DNA of 64,000 bases, taken from the NCBI RefSeq assembly GCF_040545335.1, contig NZ_JBEPLU010000001.1, positions 558,001 to 622,000 on the forward strand. Direction: 5' to 3'. Both the position numbers and the translations under genes were made by a program. This stretch comes from Phenylobacterium koreense (lineage in GTDB: Bacteria > Pseudomonadota > Alphaproteobacteria > Caulobacterales > Caulobacteraceae). The notes under the pieces were generated by a model, which saw only the letters and a program-made list of their open reading frames with translations, was not told the origin of the DNA and did no database searches. Shown here piece by piece: positions 25,434 through 34,715 of the stretch (the first letter of the stretch is position 1; each line of letters opens with the position of its first letter).

Positions 25434-26261
25434 ATGGCCTGGGACTTGGCGGTTGAGTTGATCCACGCGACTGTTCAGCTTGAGCAGCCGTTGGGCGACG
25501 GCACCCGCACGGTCGGCACCGGCTTCCTGATCTCCGAGACCGCGCCCGACGGGACGCCCCGGACCGTGTTGGTCACGGCGGGCCACGTGCTGTCCAAGAT
25601 GCCGGGCCAGGAGGCTCGCATCGGCTACCGCTTCGCCAATCCGGACGGTTCATGGAGCTATTCGCCGCAAAGCCTGCGGATACGAGACGCTGACGGGCGC
25701 CAGCTCTGGACGCAGCATCCCTCCCGCGACGTGGCGGCGATTTCGATCACCGCCCCCGACCCCTTCGCGCGGGCGGCTATCCCGATCAGTTGGCTGGCCG
25801 AGGACGAGACCTTGCAGGCCAGCCAGGTCAGTCCCGGCGACGAGATGATGGCTCTGGGATTCCCGCGCGGTCTTTCAGCGAACCAGGCGGGCTTTCCGAT
25901 CCTGCGCTCGGGCCGCGTCGCCTCGTTCCCCATCGCCCCGGCCGCGGCCTTCCCGACCTTCCTGCTTGATTTCAGCGTGTTCCCCGGCAATTCGGGCGGG
26001 CCGGTCTTCGTCTCCCAGGCGCGGCGTCGCATCGGCTCGGCCGATTCCCAGGACGTCCAGTTCATCGCCGGCCTGCTGACCCAGCAAGTCGAGTTGAACA
26101 GCGAGCGCCTCGAGATCGGCATCGTCACCCACGCCAAGTACATCCGCGAGACCATCGCTCTGATGGAAGACCCGCGCGCGCCGGTGACCGTGGCTCATAA
26201 CGACGGCTTCACGAGTGGCGCTCGAGCCGCCTCGGCTATGGAAGCTGTCTCCCGCGACTAG
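25434..26261 (+). CDS. Trypsin-like serine protease without signal peptide
   Basis: A 275-residue chymotrypsin-fold protease. The triad is readable: His51 in VTAGHVL, Asp99 in SRDVAAI and Ser187 in FPGNSGGPVF. There is no signal peptide or membrane segment, and no PDZ domain, unlike DegP/HtrA proteases. It is probably cytoplasmic, or exported by another route. AGTAGGGG sits seven bases upstream of the ATG. Function and substrate are unknown. Confidence 0.82.
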   Translation: MAWDLAVELIHATVQLEQPLGDGTRTVGTGFLISETAPDGTPRTVLVTAGHVLSKMPGQEARIGYRFANPDGSWSYSPQSLRIRDADGRQLWTQHPSRDVAAISITAPDPFARAAIPISWLAEDETLQASQVSPGDEMMALGFPRGLSANQAGFPILRSGRVASFPIAPAAAFPTFLLDFSVFPGNSGGPVFVSQARRRIGSADSQDVQFIAGLLTQQVELNSERLEIGIVTHAKYIRETIALMEDPRAPVTVAHNDGFTSGARAASAMEAVSRD

Positions 26262-26428
26262 GCGGGGCCATGCCTCCTCGGCACGCCCGCGCGCCCGGGG
26301 CGATGATCTGAAATATCAGGGCCGCTCGGTCGCGCCGCTGAACCTGGCGCCTCAGCACGCCACAACTGGCTGATTTTCAATCGCTTAGGCACGACGCTCA
26401 CGCGCCTCGACCACTCTTTCGCGCATAG

Positions 26429-26457
26429 AAAAAGGGCGGTGGCCGAAGCCACCGCCC
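26429..26457 (-). terminator. Rho-independent terminator of the TonB-dependent receptor gene
   Basis: On the minus strand a perfect 10-bp stem GGGCGGTGGC/GCCACCGCCC with a TTCG tetraloop is followed by TTTTTC. It begins 26 bp after the receptor stop codon. Confidence 0.93.
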
Positions 26458-26482
26458 CATCTCTCTCGGGTGTCGGAAGGAC

Positions 26483-29400
26483 TTAGAAGTCCATCCGGGC
26501 GCCGACGAACAGGTAACGACCCAGAGCGTCGTAGGTGCTCGGGTAGGTGTTGCCGCTGCACGGACCAGACGGGCAGTTGCTTTGCGTCACCAGCGGCGGA
26601 TCCTTGTCGAAGATGTTGTTGACGCCGAAGCGCAGGGTGACGTTCTCGCGAACGCCCCAGGTGCCGGCGAGGTCGAAGTAATCCATCGCCTTCAGCTTGG
26701 AGTCCGGGCCGACATAGTCAGGGTTGTCGACGGCGATCTCCGAGATGTGGCGCCAGGTGCCCGAGATCTCGAGATCCCACGGCGAACGCCAGGTCAGGCG
26801 AGCCTTGTGACGCCATTCCGGCATCGGGGCCGCGGCCGGGACCGCAGAACCGGTGCAGACGTTGCCGTATTGGCCGGCGCAGTCGAAGGGCGTGTCACCC
26901 GGCAGAGTGGTGACCAGGTAGTCCTTCAGGTAGCTGCCTTGGAAGTTGAAGGACAGACCGCCGTAGTTTTCCAGGGCGCTGAAGGCGCTGTAGTCGGCGA
27001 AGTCCATGCGGTAGGTCGCTTCGACGTCGACGCCTTCGACTTCCAGCTTACCGGTGTTGAAGGTGGTGTCGATGATGTAGCCGTTGTTCGACAGCCACAG
27101 CGAACCGGTGCCCGGAGCACGCTGGATCAGGTCGCAGAAGAAGGGGTCGCCGGTGAGGGCGCAACGCTCCAGCGTCACGTCCTGGCCGATCTGACCGATC
27201 CGCTTTTCGACCTGGATGTTGTACCAGTCGACCGACAGCGAGAAGCCCGGCAGGAAGGTCGGGGTGATGACCGTACCCACCGACACGGTGTCCGACTTTT
27301 CCGGATCGAGGTCCGGGTTACCGCCGGTCAGGCCGTTGTACTGCTCGGCGACGTTGGCCGCGACGTGGGTGTATTGCGCCGCGGTGACGCCGGTGCGAGC
27401 GCACTGCTCCTGGGTGAAGGTCGGCGTAGCGCCGGCGCACGGATCGGTCGTGCCGTTCAGGACCACGTTGCTGGTCGAGAACAGTTCGACGATGTTCGGC
27501 GCGCGAACCGCACGGTTGAAGCTGGCGCGGAAGCGGATGTCTTCCACCGGCGCCCAGTCACCCGCGACCTTGTAGGTGCTGGTGCTGAAGCCCAGGGAGT
27601 AATCCGACCAGCGATAGCCGAGTTCGGCCGACAGGCTGTGGAAGAACGGCATGTCGGTGACCAGCGGGATGCGGGCTTCGCCGAACAGTTCGTACAGGTC
27701 GTAGGAGCCTTGCGACGGCAGGGTCGCGCCGCCCTGGCCGAGCAGGTCGCCGGTCTGGAAGGCGACGTCGGTGTTCAGGTCCAGCTTTTCACGACGATAC
27801 TCGGTGCCGAGCGCGACGCCGATGCCTTCTTCGGTCCAGGGCGTCTTGACGCCGTACTGGCCGAGGTCGCCGGTGACGGTGCCGCTGACCACGGTCTGGG
27901 CGTATTCACCGTTCTGGAAGCCCGGGGTCTGGACATAGGCCAGGGATTCGGCGCTCGGGCCGCCCAGGGCGAACACGTTGTACGGACGGCAGTTCGGGTC
28001 GGCGTTCGAGCCGGCCAGCAGCGGCACGGCCGAACGGCAGGCCGGTTGACCGGTCTGCGGATCGACGACCACGTCGTTGGCCTTCAGGACGCGCGAGAGC
28101 GCGAACTCGTTGAGATAGACCTGCTGGTAGGTGACGACGCCGTATAACTGGCCGTAGACGTCATGCCAGCCGTCGCCGAGGTCGCCACGCAGGCCGACGA
28201 CGCCGCGGTATGCGGTGTGACGCAGGTCCGCCTGACGGCCGCCGCCTTCTACGTTACGACGCAGAATGGCGACCGAGGCCTGTTGGCCGTTGTTCGGATC
28301 CAGGTCGGCGTCGCTGTTCGGGCCGAGGGTCTCCGGACGGTTCGGGTCGTCCGGCAGTTGGTCGATGCCCGCGTTGCAGAGCGCGTCGGCCATCGAGGCC
28401 GAGAGGTACGGGTTGTCGTTGCAGTTGATGTTGATGTTCTGGCCGAAGATGCCGGACGGGGCGATCTGGGCGACCGTGTGGTCGTCCATGAACATCAGTT
28501 GGGTGTAGACCTCGGCGCGCTCGTTCAGCTCGTAGTGCGCGAAGGCGCCGAGCACGTAGCGTTCGTCGGGGCGCTGATAGTAGTTGCTCGGCGCGAAGTT
28601 ATAGGCGTCGCGCGCCGAAGAGTAGGCACGGAAGGCGCCCGGAGCGGTCGGATCGAGCGTCAGCGCGGATTCCGAACCGCCGCCCGGGATGAACTGGGCC
28701 GGAGCGGTCGTGCCGGAGCCGCCGCAGGAGAAGCCGTGCGGGCCGGTGGGGTTGTTGCCGAGGGCGCAGGCGCTGTAGTCGCGCTGGTCCTGGGTGACGG
28801 CTTGAACGTTGCGGTAGCCGACATAGGCGGTCACGTTACCACGGCCGTCAGCCGTGTTAGCGCCAATGACCAGGTTCAGGTCGGTGGTGCCGCCGTCCCA
28901 GACGTCCTCTTCCGGGATCGGGAACTGGGTCGGATCCAGCGCGCCGGCTTGGCGAGCGCGGATCACGTCCTGGACGCGGCTGTCGTTCTTGTGCTGGAAG
29001 CCGCTGTACTGAAGGTCGAGGCGGACGCCTTCGAAGTCCTTCTGCATGATGAAGTTGACGACGCCGGCCACGGCGTCGGCGCCGTAAACGGCCGAGGCGC
29101 CGCCGGTCACCAGTTCGACGCGCTCGATGAGGGCCGACGGGATGAAGTTCAGGTCAGGGGCGGTGTTGCCCGCGCCGGCGGCCGGCGTGCCGGCTTGCAG
29201 ACGACGGCCATCGACCAGCACCAGGGTACGGTTCGGGCCGAGGCCGCGAAGGTCGACGGTGGCGGTGCCGGTGGCGCCGTTGGCGTAGCTGCTGCCCTGG
29301 GCCGCGAACACCTGCGGGAGCTGGTTGACCAGGTCCTCGGTGCGGGTCACGCCGCGGGTCTGAACGTCTTCAGCGCCGACGACAGTCACGGGGCTGGCGC

Positions 29401-29557
29401 TGGTCAGGTTCGGCTGCGGAATGCGCGAGCCGGTGACCACCACTTCCGAAACCGTACCCTCTTGGGCGACGGCTTGGGTTGCGCTGAGCCCCAGGATAGC
29501 GGCTCCGCAGATCATGGAAGACGCCAGCAGACGCTCCCGCATCGATTTGAATGTCAC
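26483..29557 (-). CDS. TonB-dependent outer-membrane receptor
   Basis: A 1024-residue receptor: signal peptide ending ATQAVAQ at about residue 32, a TonB-box-like region EGTVSEVVVTG, and a plug domain (about 45-165, with SPVTVVGAEDVQTRGVTRTE and VDLRGLGPNRTLVLVDGRRL). The rest is a 22-strand barrel ending in the outer-membrane targeting sequence LFVGARMDF. It imports a large or scarce solute by TonB energy. The sequence belongs to the long Oar-unlike TBDR class abundant in Caulobacterales; the ligand is unknown. It uses a GTG start with GGAGGG eight bases upstream. No transporter neighbour hints at the substrate. Confidence 0.93.
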   Translation of the reverse strand: MTFKSMRERLLASSMICGAAILGLSATQAVAQEGTVSEVVVTGSRIPQPNLTSASPVTVVGAEDVQTRGVTRTEDLVNQLPQVFAAQGSSYANGATGTATVDLRGLGPNRTLVLVDGRRLQAGTPAAGAGNTAPDLNFIPSALIERVELVTGGASAVYGADAVAGVVNFIMQKDFEGVRLDLQYSGFQHKNDSRVQDVIRARQAGALDPTQFPIPEEDVWDGGTTDLNLVIGANTADGRGNVTAYVGYRNVQAVTQDQRDYSACALGNNPTGPHGFSCGGSGTTAPAQFIPGGGSESALTLDPTAPGAFRAYSSARDAYNFAPSNYYQRPDERYVLGAFAHYELNERAEVYTQLMFMDDHTVAQIAPSGIFGQNININCNDNPYLSASMADALCNAGIDQLPDDPNRPETLGPNSDADLDPNNGQQASVAILRRNVEGGGRQADLRHTAYRGVVGLRGDLGDGWHDVYGQLYGVVTYQQVYLNEFALSRVLKANDVVVDPQTGQPACRSAVPLLAGSNADPNCRPYNVFALGGPSAESLAYVQTPGFQNGEYAQTVVSGTVTGDLGQYGVKTPWTEEGIGVALGTEYRREKLDLNTDVAFQTGDLLGQGGATLPSQGSYDLYELFGEARIPLVTDMPFFHSLSAELGYRWSDYSLGFSTSTYKVAGDWAPVEDIRFRASFNRAVRAPNIVELFSTSNVVLNGTTDPCAGATPTFTQEQCARTGVTAAQYTHVAANVAEQYNGLTGGNPDLDPEKSDTVSVGTVITPTFLPGFSLSVDWYNIQVEKRIGQIGQDVTLERCALTGDPFFCDLIQRAPGTGSLWLSNNGYIIDTTFNTGKLEVEGVDVEATYRMDFADYSAFSALENYGGLSFNFQGSYLKDYLVTTLPGDTPFDCAGQYGNVCTGSAVPAAAPMPEWRHKARLTWRSPWDLEISGTWRHISEIAVDNPDYVGPDSKLKAMDYFDLAGTWGVRENVTLRFGVNNIFDKDPPLVTQSNCPSGPCSGNTYPSTYDALGRYLFVGARMDF

Positions 29558-29957
29558 GATGGACCCTCCAGCGGCTCGCCCACGCGGCCGCTCCCCACAA
29601 GAAAAGATCCCGGACGCGAGACGCCTCCGGTTACATGCGAGTTACGGGCCGATCACATCGGAGGTCAACGTTCATCCGTTCGCTGCAATGCAAAGGATAG
29701 CAATCTGTAGCATTCTGGTCACAATCCATCCCCGACATCGCCGTTATCGGCAAGGCTTGTGCGAATCCGCCGCCCTCTGAGCGAATTATTACCTCATTGA
29801 GGAGGATTTCGGCAGCCGAGAGACAAAACTATCCCGCCGCGCCGCCACATTGGGGCCTCACTACGGGGCGGCGTCACATAGTGTCTCGCGAGGAGATTGC
29901 GTCGCCCCGAACACCCCGCTTCAATGGGATTCGACGCGCACAGCGGGGGCTCTCCAC
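29558..29957. promoter_or_regulatory. Divergent intergenic region between TonB receptor and exported protein
   Basis: About 400 bp with both 5' regions. Beyond the receptor leader I see AT-richer stretches near 29690-29800, where promoters may lie. I found no recognisable riboswitch, Fur box or inverted repeat. Confidence 0.35.
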
Positions 29958-30500
29958 ATGACAAGCTTCAAGGTTCTGACCGGACTGACTTTTCTGGTCG
30001 CCATCGGGGCGCAGGCCGCCCTCCCCGCCTGGGCGGCGGAGCCGAGGGCGGAGGGCCGGGCCGCGGTGATCGAGAAGCTGACCGCCTGTCGCAAGATCAC
30101 CACCGACGCCGAGCGCCTGGCTTGTTACGACGGCGCCGCTTCCGAGCTTGAGCAGGCGGAGGCGAAGGGCGACGTCGTGGTCATCGATCGCGAGCAGGCG
30201 CGCCAGGTGCGCCGCCAGGCCTTCGGCTTCAGCCTGCCGTCGATCTCGCTGTTCGAGCGCGGCGAGGAGAAGGAGGAACTCGACAGCATCGAGAGCACCA
30301 TCAGCTCGGCCAGGCAGGACGCCACCGGCAAGTGGTCGCTGAAGCTGGAAAACGGCTCCACCTGGACCCAGGTCGACGTCAACGGCCCATCCCGCACGCC
30401 CAAGACCGGCCTGGCGGTCCGAATCCGCAAGGCCTCGATGGGCAGCTTCCTTCTCAGCATTGAGGGCGGCCGCGCCTTCCGCGCCCGCCGCACGGATTAG
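29958..30500 (+). CDS. Exported hypothetical protein with CYD motif
   Basis: A 180-residue protein with a signal peptide (about residues 1-27, cleavage after AWA). The mature N-terminus has the pattern ACRKITTDAERLACYD, known from TagO/VasI and several unnamed periplasmic proteins, with two cysteines likely to pair. The C-terminal half is beta-rich (WSLKLENGSTWTQV; GSFLLSIEGGRAFRARR). No type VI secretion gene is present here, so that role is not implied. I use ATG 29958 because the signal peptide begins there. It is convergent with, and overlaps the end of, the next gene. Confidence 0.65.
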   Translation: MTSFKVLTGLTFLVAIGAQAALPAWAAEPRAEGRAAVIEKLTACRKITTDAERLACYDGAASELEQAEAKGDVVVIDREQARQVRRQAFGFSLPSISLFERGEEKEELDSIESTISSARQDATGKWSLKLENGSTWTQVDVNGPSRTPKTGLAVRIRKASMGSFLLSIEGGRAFRARRTD

Positions 30501-31648
30501 GCATAGAAGTCGTTGCGGGCGGCCATGAGCGCGGAGATCAGTTCGCGCTCGCCCGGTTCGAGATACGGATTCCAGACGTCGAAGATCAGGATCACCCGCA
30601 TCTCGTCGGCGTCGTTCCAGGCCTCGTGGTCGATGGTGTCGTCGAACACCCAGGCCTCGCCCATCTTCCACCGGCGCGTGTCGTTTCCGACCCTGAATCG
30701 GGCCGGCCCCGGCAGAATCAGCGGCAAGTGCGCCAGCAACCTGACATTCGTGGAGCCGGTGTGCGCCGGAATGTGTGTGTGCGGCTCCAGGGCGGAGAAC
30801 ATGGCGACCGGCGCGAACCCGTCCTGACGCGCCATCGGCAGATTCTCCAGGATCGCCGCGGTTCGCGGGCAGCTTTCACAGACCGGGTCCTGGCGCTTCC
30901 CGTCCTTCCACAGGAACATCGAACTCCAGCGGCGGGAGTGGTTCAGTTCCTCCCACTGGTTGACCGGCGCGCCGGGCGGCAGGGAGATGTAGGGCGCGAA
31001 GTCTTCCATACGGCCGTTGAGGAAGGCCATGAGCTCCTCACGGATGGTCTCCGTCCCCGCCTCGAGTTCGGGCAGCCACGGAAAGAGCTCGCGCGGATAG
31101 AAGGGAACCGCCGGGAGCCGCGGGTAGTGCAGCAGCAGAGGCTGCTGGTTATAGACCTTCCGCCGCCCCGAATAGACGCCGACGGCCTCGTCGATTCGTC
31201 CCCTGGCGAGTTCTCCGCCCGCCCGGTCGAGCGGGCCGAGACGGCCGCGAAGAAACGTCTCCAGCTCCTCGTCCACCCGCGCCACCACTTCCCGCGCCCG
31301 GGCGAGCGGCGTCGCCAGGTGCGGCGGAAGCTTCTCGCCCTCCGGCGCCATGTCCAAAGCGTTGCGGTAGATTCGCGAGGCCGCCCGTTCCCCTGCGAGA
31401 CGTTCGACGACAGCCCCCTTCGAGAGCATGGCGAGGAAATTGTAGGGCTGAAGGGCCAAGGCCTCGTCCAAGGCCGATAGCGCCGCCGGCAGCGCTCCGC
31501 TCAAGCGATGGGCCAGAGCGCGTTGCATCTTAAGCTCGGGATCCATGGGCGCCTGCGCCTCCGCCTGTCGCAGAAACTCCAGGGCTCTCACGGAGTCGCC
31601 GCGCTGGGCCGCCGCCATGGCCTGCGCCGACAGTTCCTGAACGGTCAT
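30497..31648 (-). CDS. TPR protein with aspartyl/asparaginyl beta-hydroxylase-like domain
   Basis: A 383-residue protein. An N-terminal tetratricopeptide part (about residues 5-110; RALEFLRQAEAQAPMDPELKM and SALDEALALQPYNF) is followed by a cupin of the Asp_Arg_Hydrox family. The predicted Fe(II) ligands are in HIPAHTGSTN and DTIDHEAWN, and the 2-oxoglutarate-binding Arg is in RVILIFDVWNP. The family hydroxylates Asp/Asn side chains; bacterial substrates are mostly unknown. GGAGGGTCGC before ATG 31648 is a strong ribosome-binding site, so longer upstream frames are rejected. It stands alone upstream of the tRNA genes. Confidence 0.8.
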   Translation of the reverse strand: MTVQELSAQAMAAAQRGDSVRALEFLRQAEAQAPMDPELKMQRALAHRLSGALPAALSALDEALALQPYNFLAMLSKGAVVERLAGERAASRIYRNALDMAPEGEKLPPHLATPLARAREVVARVDEELETFLRGRLGPLDRAGGELARGRIDEAVGVYSGRRKVYNQQPLLLHYPRLPAVPFYPRELFPWLPELEAGTETIREELMAFLNGRMEDFAPYISLPPGAPVNQWEELNHSRRWSSMFLWKDGKRQDPVCESCPRTAAILENLPMARQDGFAPVAMFSALEPHTHIPAHTGSTNVRLLAHLPLILPGPARFRVGNDTRRWKMGEAWVFDDTIDHEAWNDADEMRVILIFDVWNPYLEPGERELISALMAARNDFYA

Positions 31649-32207
31649 GCGACCCTCCGCCACCGACGCGAGAATCGCGCGGTCCGATGAAGATGATCCT
31701 TTGATGACGCCCAAGGAAATGGCTTGGGAACCAGGACTAGAATGCGGCACAACAGATAAACTTCTGATAGATTGATCCCTATCAAGTGCTGCTTCGCCTA
31801 AAACATAGGCGTTTACTGCGCTTGGAGGGTGGTGTCGCAGCGCCCAAGAAAGCGGTTGCTCCGCCGGCGTTTTCGGCGAGCACACTGCAAATGGTGACGC
31901 TAATCTTGACGCTAGGTCACCTCCCTATGCAGGCCCCTGTCGAATAGCCGAAGGATCCCGCGGCGCCCTAGACATACGGCTGCCCGCTGACGCAGCGTAA
32001 AGCCGAGGTCGCAGGGGCGGCGATAGTTCTGAGAACGGGAAATCGGGTCTGCCCCTGGCCCATCGCGTACGCGAAAAGGGGCGCGCCACCTTCTTTCGAA
32101 CGAGCGGCATTCACCGGCCGCGCCAACCAAGTCAGGCGACGGCTAAGAAGCGCGCGGTCAGCCGACCGACGCGACCGCCTTGAACCAGCAATCTCAGGAG
32201 AAGGAAG
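31649..32207. other. Non-coding interval before the tRNA genes
   Basis: About 560 bp between the hydroxylase-like gene start and tRNA-Gln. Its left end must carry the hydroxylase promoter, and the stretch at 31770-31900 is notably AT-richer. No gene of recognisable family, repeat or RNA is seen. Short open frames on both strands lack ribosome-binding sites. Confidence 0.5.
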
Positions 32208-32281
32208 TGGCTGGGGAACTAGGACTCGAACCTAGAATGACGGTACCAAAAACCGCAGTGTTACCATTACACCATTCCCCA
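32208..32281 (-). tRNA. tRNA-Gln (anticodon TTG), CCA encoded
   Basis: The minus strand folds as a full cloverleaf. The acceptor is TGGGGAA/TTCCCCA, the D stem GTGT/ACAC, and the anticodon stem GCGGT/ACCGT with loop TTTTGGT (anticodon TTG). The T arm is CTAGG-TTCGAGT-CCTAG, the discriminator is G, and CCA follows. Confidence 0.95.
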
Positions 32282-32427
32282 GCAGGAACAGCTTCGCAGG
32301 TGAGTGTCCTGCGCGGCGAGGGCGTGGAAATAGCTCAACACTTCTCGGGATGCAACGCCCGAAAACAGCTCTTTTTTGGGTGCTTGCGACGTCGAGCGTA
32401 ACCCCCTATAAGGCGCCCTCCTCAAGT

Positions 32428-32504
32428 CGGAGTGTGGCTCAGTCTGGTAGAGCACCGCGTTCGGGACGCGGGGGTCGCAGGTTCAAATCCTGCCACTCCG
32501 ACCA
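32428..32504 (+). tRNA. tRNA-Pro (anticodon CGG), CCA encoded
   Basis: Cloverleaf: acceptor CGGAGTG/CACTCCG, D stem GCTC/GAGC, anticodon stem CCGCG/CGCGG with loop TTCGGGA (anticodon CGG), T arm GCAGG-TTCAAAT-CCTGC, then A and CCA. Accessory DNA begins right after its 3' end, so it is the likely integration target. Confidence 0.96.
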
Positions 32505-33125
32505 ACAAGTCTTCTAGGGCACGGCGCCTCCCGAGCGCCCCCGAAATTCTCCCGATACTTCCGCCACTTGGTGCCTGTTGGCGCCAAGGTTCTGGCTCTC
32601 CGAGAGCCGGATTTCGGGTCGATAGGCCCGAATTCGAGGCCTTCTCTCTGGGCTCATTTCAGAAGTGTAGGTTTCGGTCGGCGTCGCGAATTTCGCGCGC
32701 CGATGGGGCGTTATCGGAAGCGCATCAGGCGGGTGTGCAACATTCGCATCCTCAATCTGCGACCATTCATTCCCCCGCTAATACGGGGTTATTTCCCGCC
32801 CCTAGAATACCCCCGAGAAGTCCGCCGGTTAGGCGGGCTAAGGCCGATGCGCGTGGCTCTCTGAGAGCCCCTCTCCGCGCGATGCGGGGCCTATTGCCCC
32901 GCCTCTCTCTCGGCCAATTCCAAAAGTGTACCTTTCACGACGCGGCCGGCGAATTCACTGCTAACAGCGAATTCAACAGCGATATTCGGAAATTCGCCCG
33001 ATCGAATCCGCGTCGCGTGTCGCGAGAAGCGCTTGCTCCTTAATGACTTCGCCCCGCGCTGGGCGCGAGGGCGAGGCTGAGAACAGCGATCTTCAGGCGC
33101 AGCTATGAGCGCAACAGCGAACTCC
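32505..33125. other. Non-coding, hairpin-rich left end of the island
   Basis: About 620 bp without a credible gene. It is dense in small perfect hairpins: CCCCG/CGGGG near 32775, CCGCC/GGCGG near 32822 and GCGGGGC/GCCCCGC near 32884. It also holds a duplicated pair of motifs described separately, and AACAGCGAA(T/C)T occurs several times at 32958-33125. It probably contains the attachment or recombination region. Confidence 0.45.
32594..32936. repeat. Degenerate direct repeat with ~261-bp period
   Basis: Unit 1 has GGCTCTCCGAGAGCC at 32594 and TCAGAAGTGTAGGTTTC at 32659. Unit 2 has GGCTCTCTGAGAGCC at 32855 and TCCAAAAGTGTACCTTTC at 32919. Both units keep 64-65 bp between their two motifs and each contains CTCTCTC before the second motif, so they look like an old duplication. 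Confidence 0.55.
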
Positions 33126-34715
33126 TCAGCTCGCTGCAAGCTCCCGAAACCGTTCGCGCTGCCGGCCCCAATCCAGCGGCAGCGGCTCGGCCGTGAGTGC
33201 GCTCAGGGTCAGATTGCGGGGCTGGCTACCCTCGAGGATCTCATCGATCAGGTCCGGGGCCAGATAGGCTAGTGGCAGAAGGCGCGTAGCGTAGTGGTTG
33301 CACAGTCCTTCACGCCTGGCGAGGGACTTGATGGATTCCACCTGGCCGCTCTCTAGTTCGACCGCCCAGACGCGAGCGAGCGCGATGGCCCTGACCAGCG
33401 CCCGGTCGATTCTATTGGCGGGCACCGCCACTGCGCCCGGAACCTGTAGCACGATCGCTCCACGACGCCGCATGAAGAAGGCGATGCGCAGGGTGGCGCA
33501 GCCCTCATCGTCGATCAGGACTCCCGACGCGCTGGTCGCCGCAGGGGACAAGGCGTCGGCAATGAGACGCACCGCGATCTGGTCTTCGCTAAGGGTCGCG
33601 CTCCTCAATGCCGCGACAATGCGGTCGAGCAAGTCCTCGGCCGGCCTCCAGGCAGGCGCCAACATCGGACCGATGCGCTCGGCGAGGAACTGCTCCAAGA
33701 CGCCCGCCGGGATCCGATGCAGGCTCCCAGGCCGTCCTTGGCCGGTGAGGACCGGGCGACTTACATAGTAGCGATAGCGCCGGGCGGCGCGCTTCGTATG
33801 GACCAGGACCATGAGGTTGTCGCGGTCGTCGAAGATCAATCCCTCAAGCTTGGACGCTTCGCTGCGCTTCTCGGTTTTCGGTTGGCTGGCGTTGCTGGCC
33901 GCCAATTTGGCCTGCACGTCATCCCAGAGTTCAGCGTCGATAATGGCCGGATGGGTGTCTTCATACCGCTTGTCGTGGTGGCGAGTAATCCCCCGGTACG
34001 CGGGATTCGTCAGCAGGTAGTGGAGCGCGCCACGCCCCATCATGCCGCCGCCGACCATCTGGCCGGACTTGTTGACCCAGCGTTTCGCTTCGACGCCCTC
34101 GCGCACCAGGTCCAGCAGCGTGCCTAGCTCCAAGTACCGCTGGAAGATGCGCCGCACTCGCACGGCTTCGACCTGGTTCACCGCCAGCCGCCCGTCCACG
34201 ATGTCGTAGCCCAATGGTGGCTGACCACCCATGCGCAAGCCCTTGGCCTTGGACGCGGCGACCTTGTCGCGGATGCGCTCGCCGGTCACCTCCCGCTCGA
34301 ACTGGGCGAAGGAGAGCAGCACATTGAGCGTTAGACGGCCCATGCTGGAGGTCGTGTTGAAGGCCTGGGTGACCGAAACGAAGGAGACACCCTTGGCGTC
34401 GAACAACTCGACGATCTTGGCGAAGTCAGCCAGCGAGCGGGTCAGACGGTCGACCTTATAGACCACTACGACGTCGACCAGGCCGCGCTGGATGTCGGCC
34501 ATGAGCTGCTGCAGACCAGGCCGATCCATAGAGCCGCCCGAGTAGCCGCCGTCGTCGTAAGCCGTTTTGATGGCGTTCCAGCCCTCACCGGCCTGGGATA
34601 GCACATAGGCTTCGCAGGCCTCCCGCTGGGCATGGAGGCTGTTGAAGTTCTGCTCCAGCCCCTCCTCCGAGGACTTACGGGTGTAGATGGCGCAGCGCAG
34701 GCGCACGACGCTCAT
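33126..34715 (-). CDS. Large serine recombinase (resolvase/invertase family with recombinase domain)
   Basis: A 529-residue site-specific recombinase. The N-terminal resolvase domain has the nucleophile motif AIYTRKSSEEG (Ser near residue 15), VVYKVDRLTRSLADF near 86-100 and the E helix RLTLNVLLSFAQFEREVTGERI. A Recombinase domain (GYDIVDGRLAVNQVEAVRVRRIF) and a C-terminal DNA-binding part follow. The zinc-ribbon cysteines of many large serine integrases are not evident. The ATG overlaps the DUF2924 stop (ATGA) and has AAGGAG upstream. It probably moves the island or part of it. Confidence 0.92.
   Translation of the reverse strand: MSVVRLRCAIYTRKSSEEGLEQNFNSLHAQREACEAYVLSQAGEGWNAIKTAYDDGGYSGGSMDRPGLQQLMADIQRGLVDVVVVYKVDRLTRSLADFAKIVELFDAKGVSFVSVTQAFNTTSSMGRLTLNVLLSFAQFEREVTGERIRDKVAASKAKGLRMGGQPPLGYDIVDGRLAVNQVEAVRVRRIFQRYLELGTLLDLVREGVEAKRWVNKSGQMVGGGMMGRGALHYLLTNPAYRGITRHHDKRYEDTHPAIIDAELWDDVQAKLAASNASQPKTEKRSEASKLEGLIFDDRDNLMVLVHTKRAARRYRYYVSRPVLTGQGRPGSLHRIPAGVLEQFLAERIGPMLAPAWRPAEDLLDRIVAALRSATLSEDQIAVRLIADALSPAATSASGVLIDDEGCATLRIAFFMRRRGAIVLQVPGAVAVPANRIDRALVRAIALARVWAVELESGQVESIKSLARREGLCNHYATRLLPLAYLAPDLIDEILEGSQPRNLTLSALTAEPLPLDWGRQRERFRELAAS

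Noticed and set aside
26582..29710. Two long plus-strand frames antisense to the TonB-dependent receptor
   Set aside because: The receptor has a signal peptide, plug and barrel over its full length; the opposite frames are Val/Arg/Asp-rich shadows without motifs.
32432..33043. Plus-strand frame starting inside tRNA-Pro
   Set aside because: It begins within the tRNA gene, has no ribosome-binding site and covers hairpin-rich repeat DNA.
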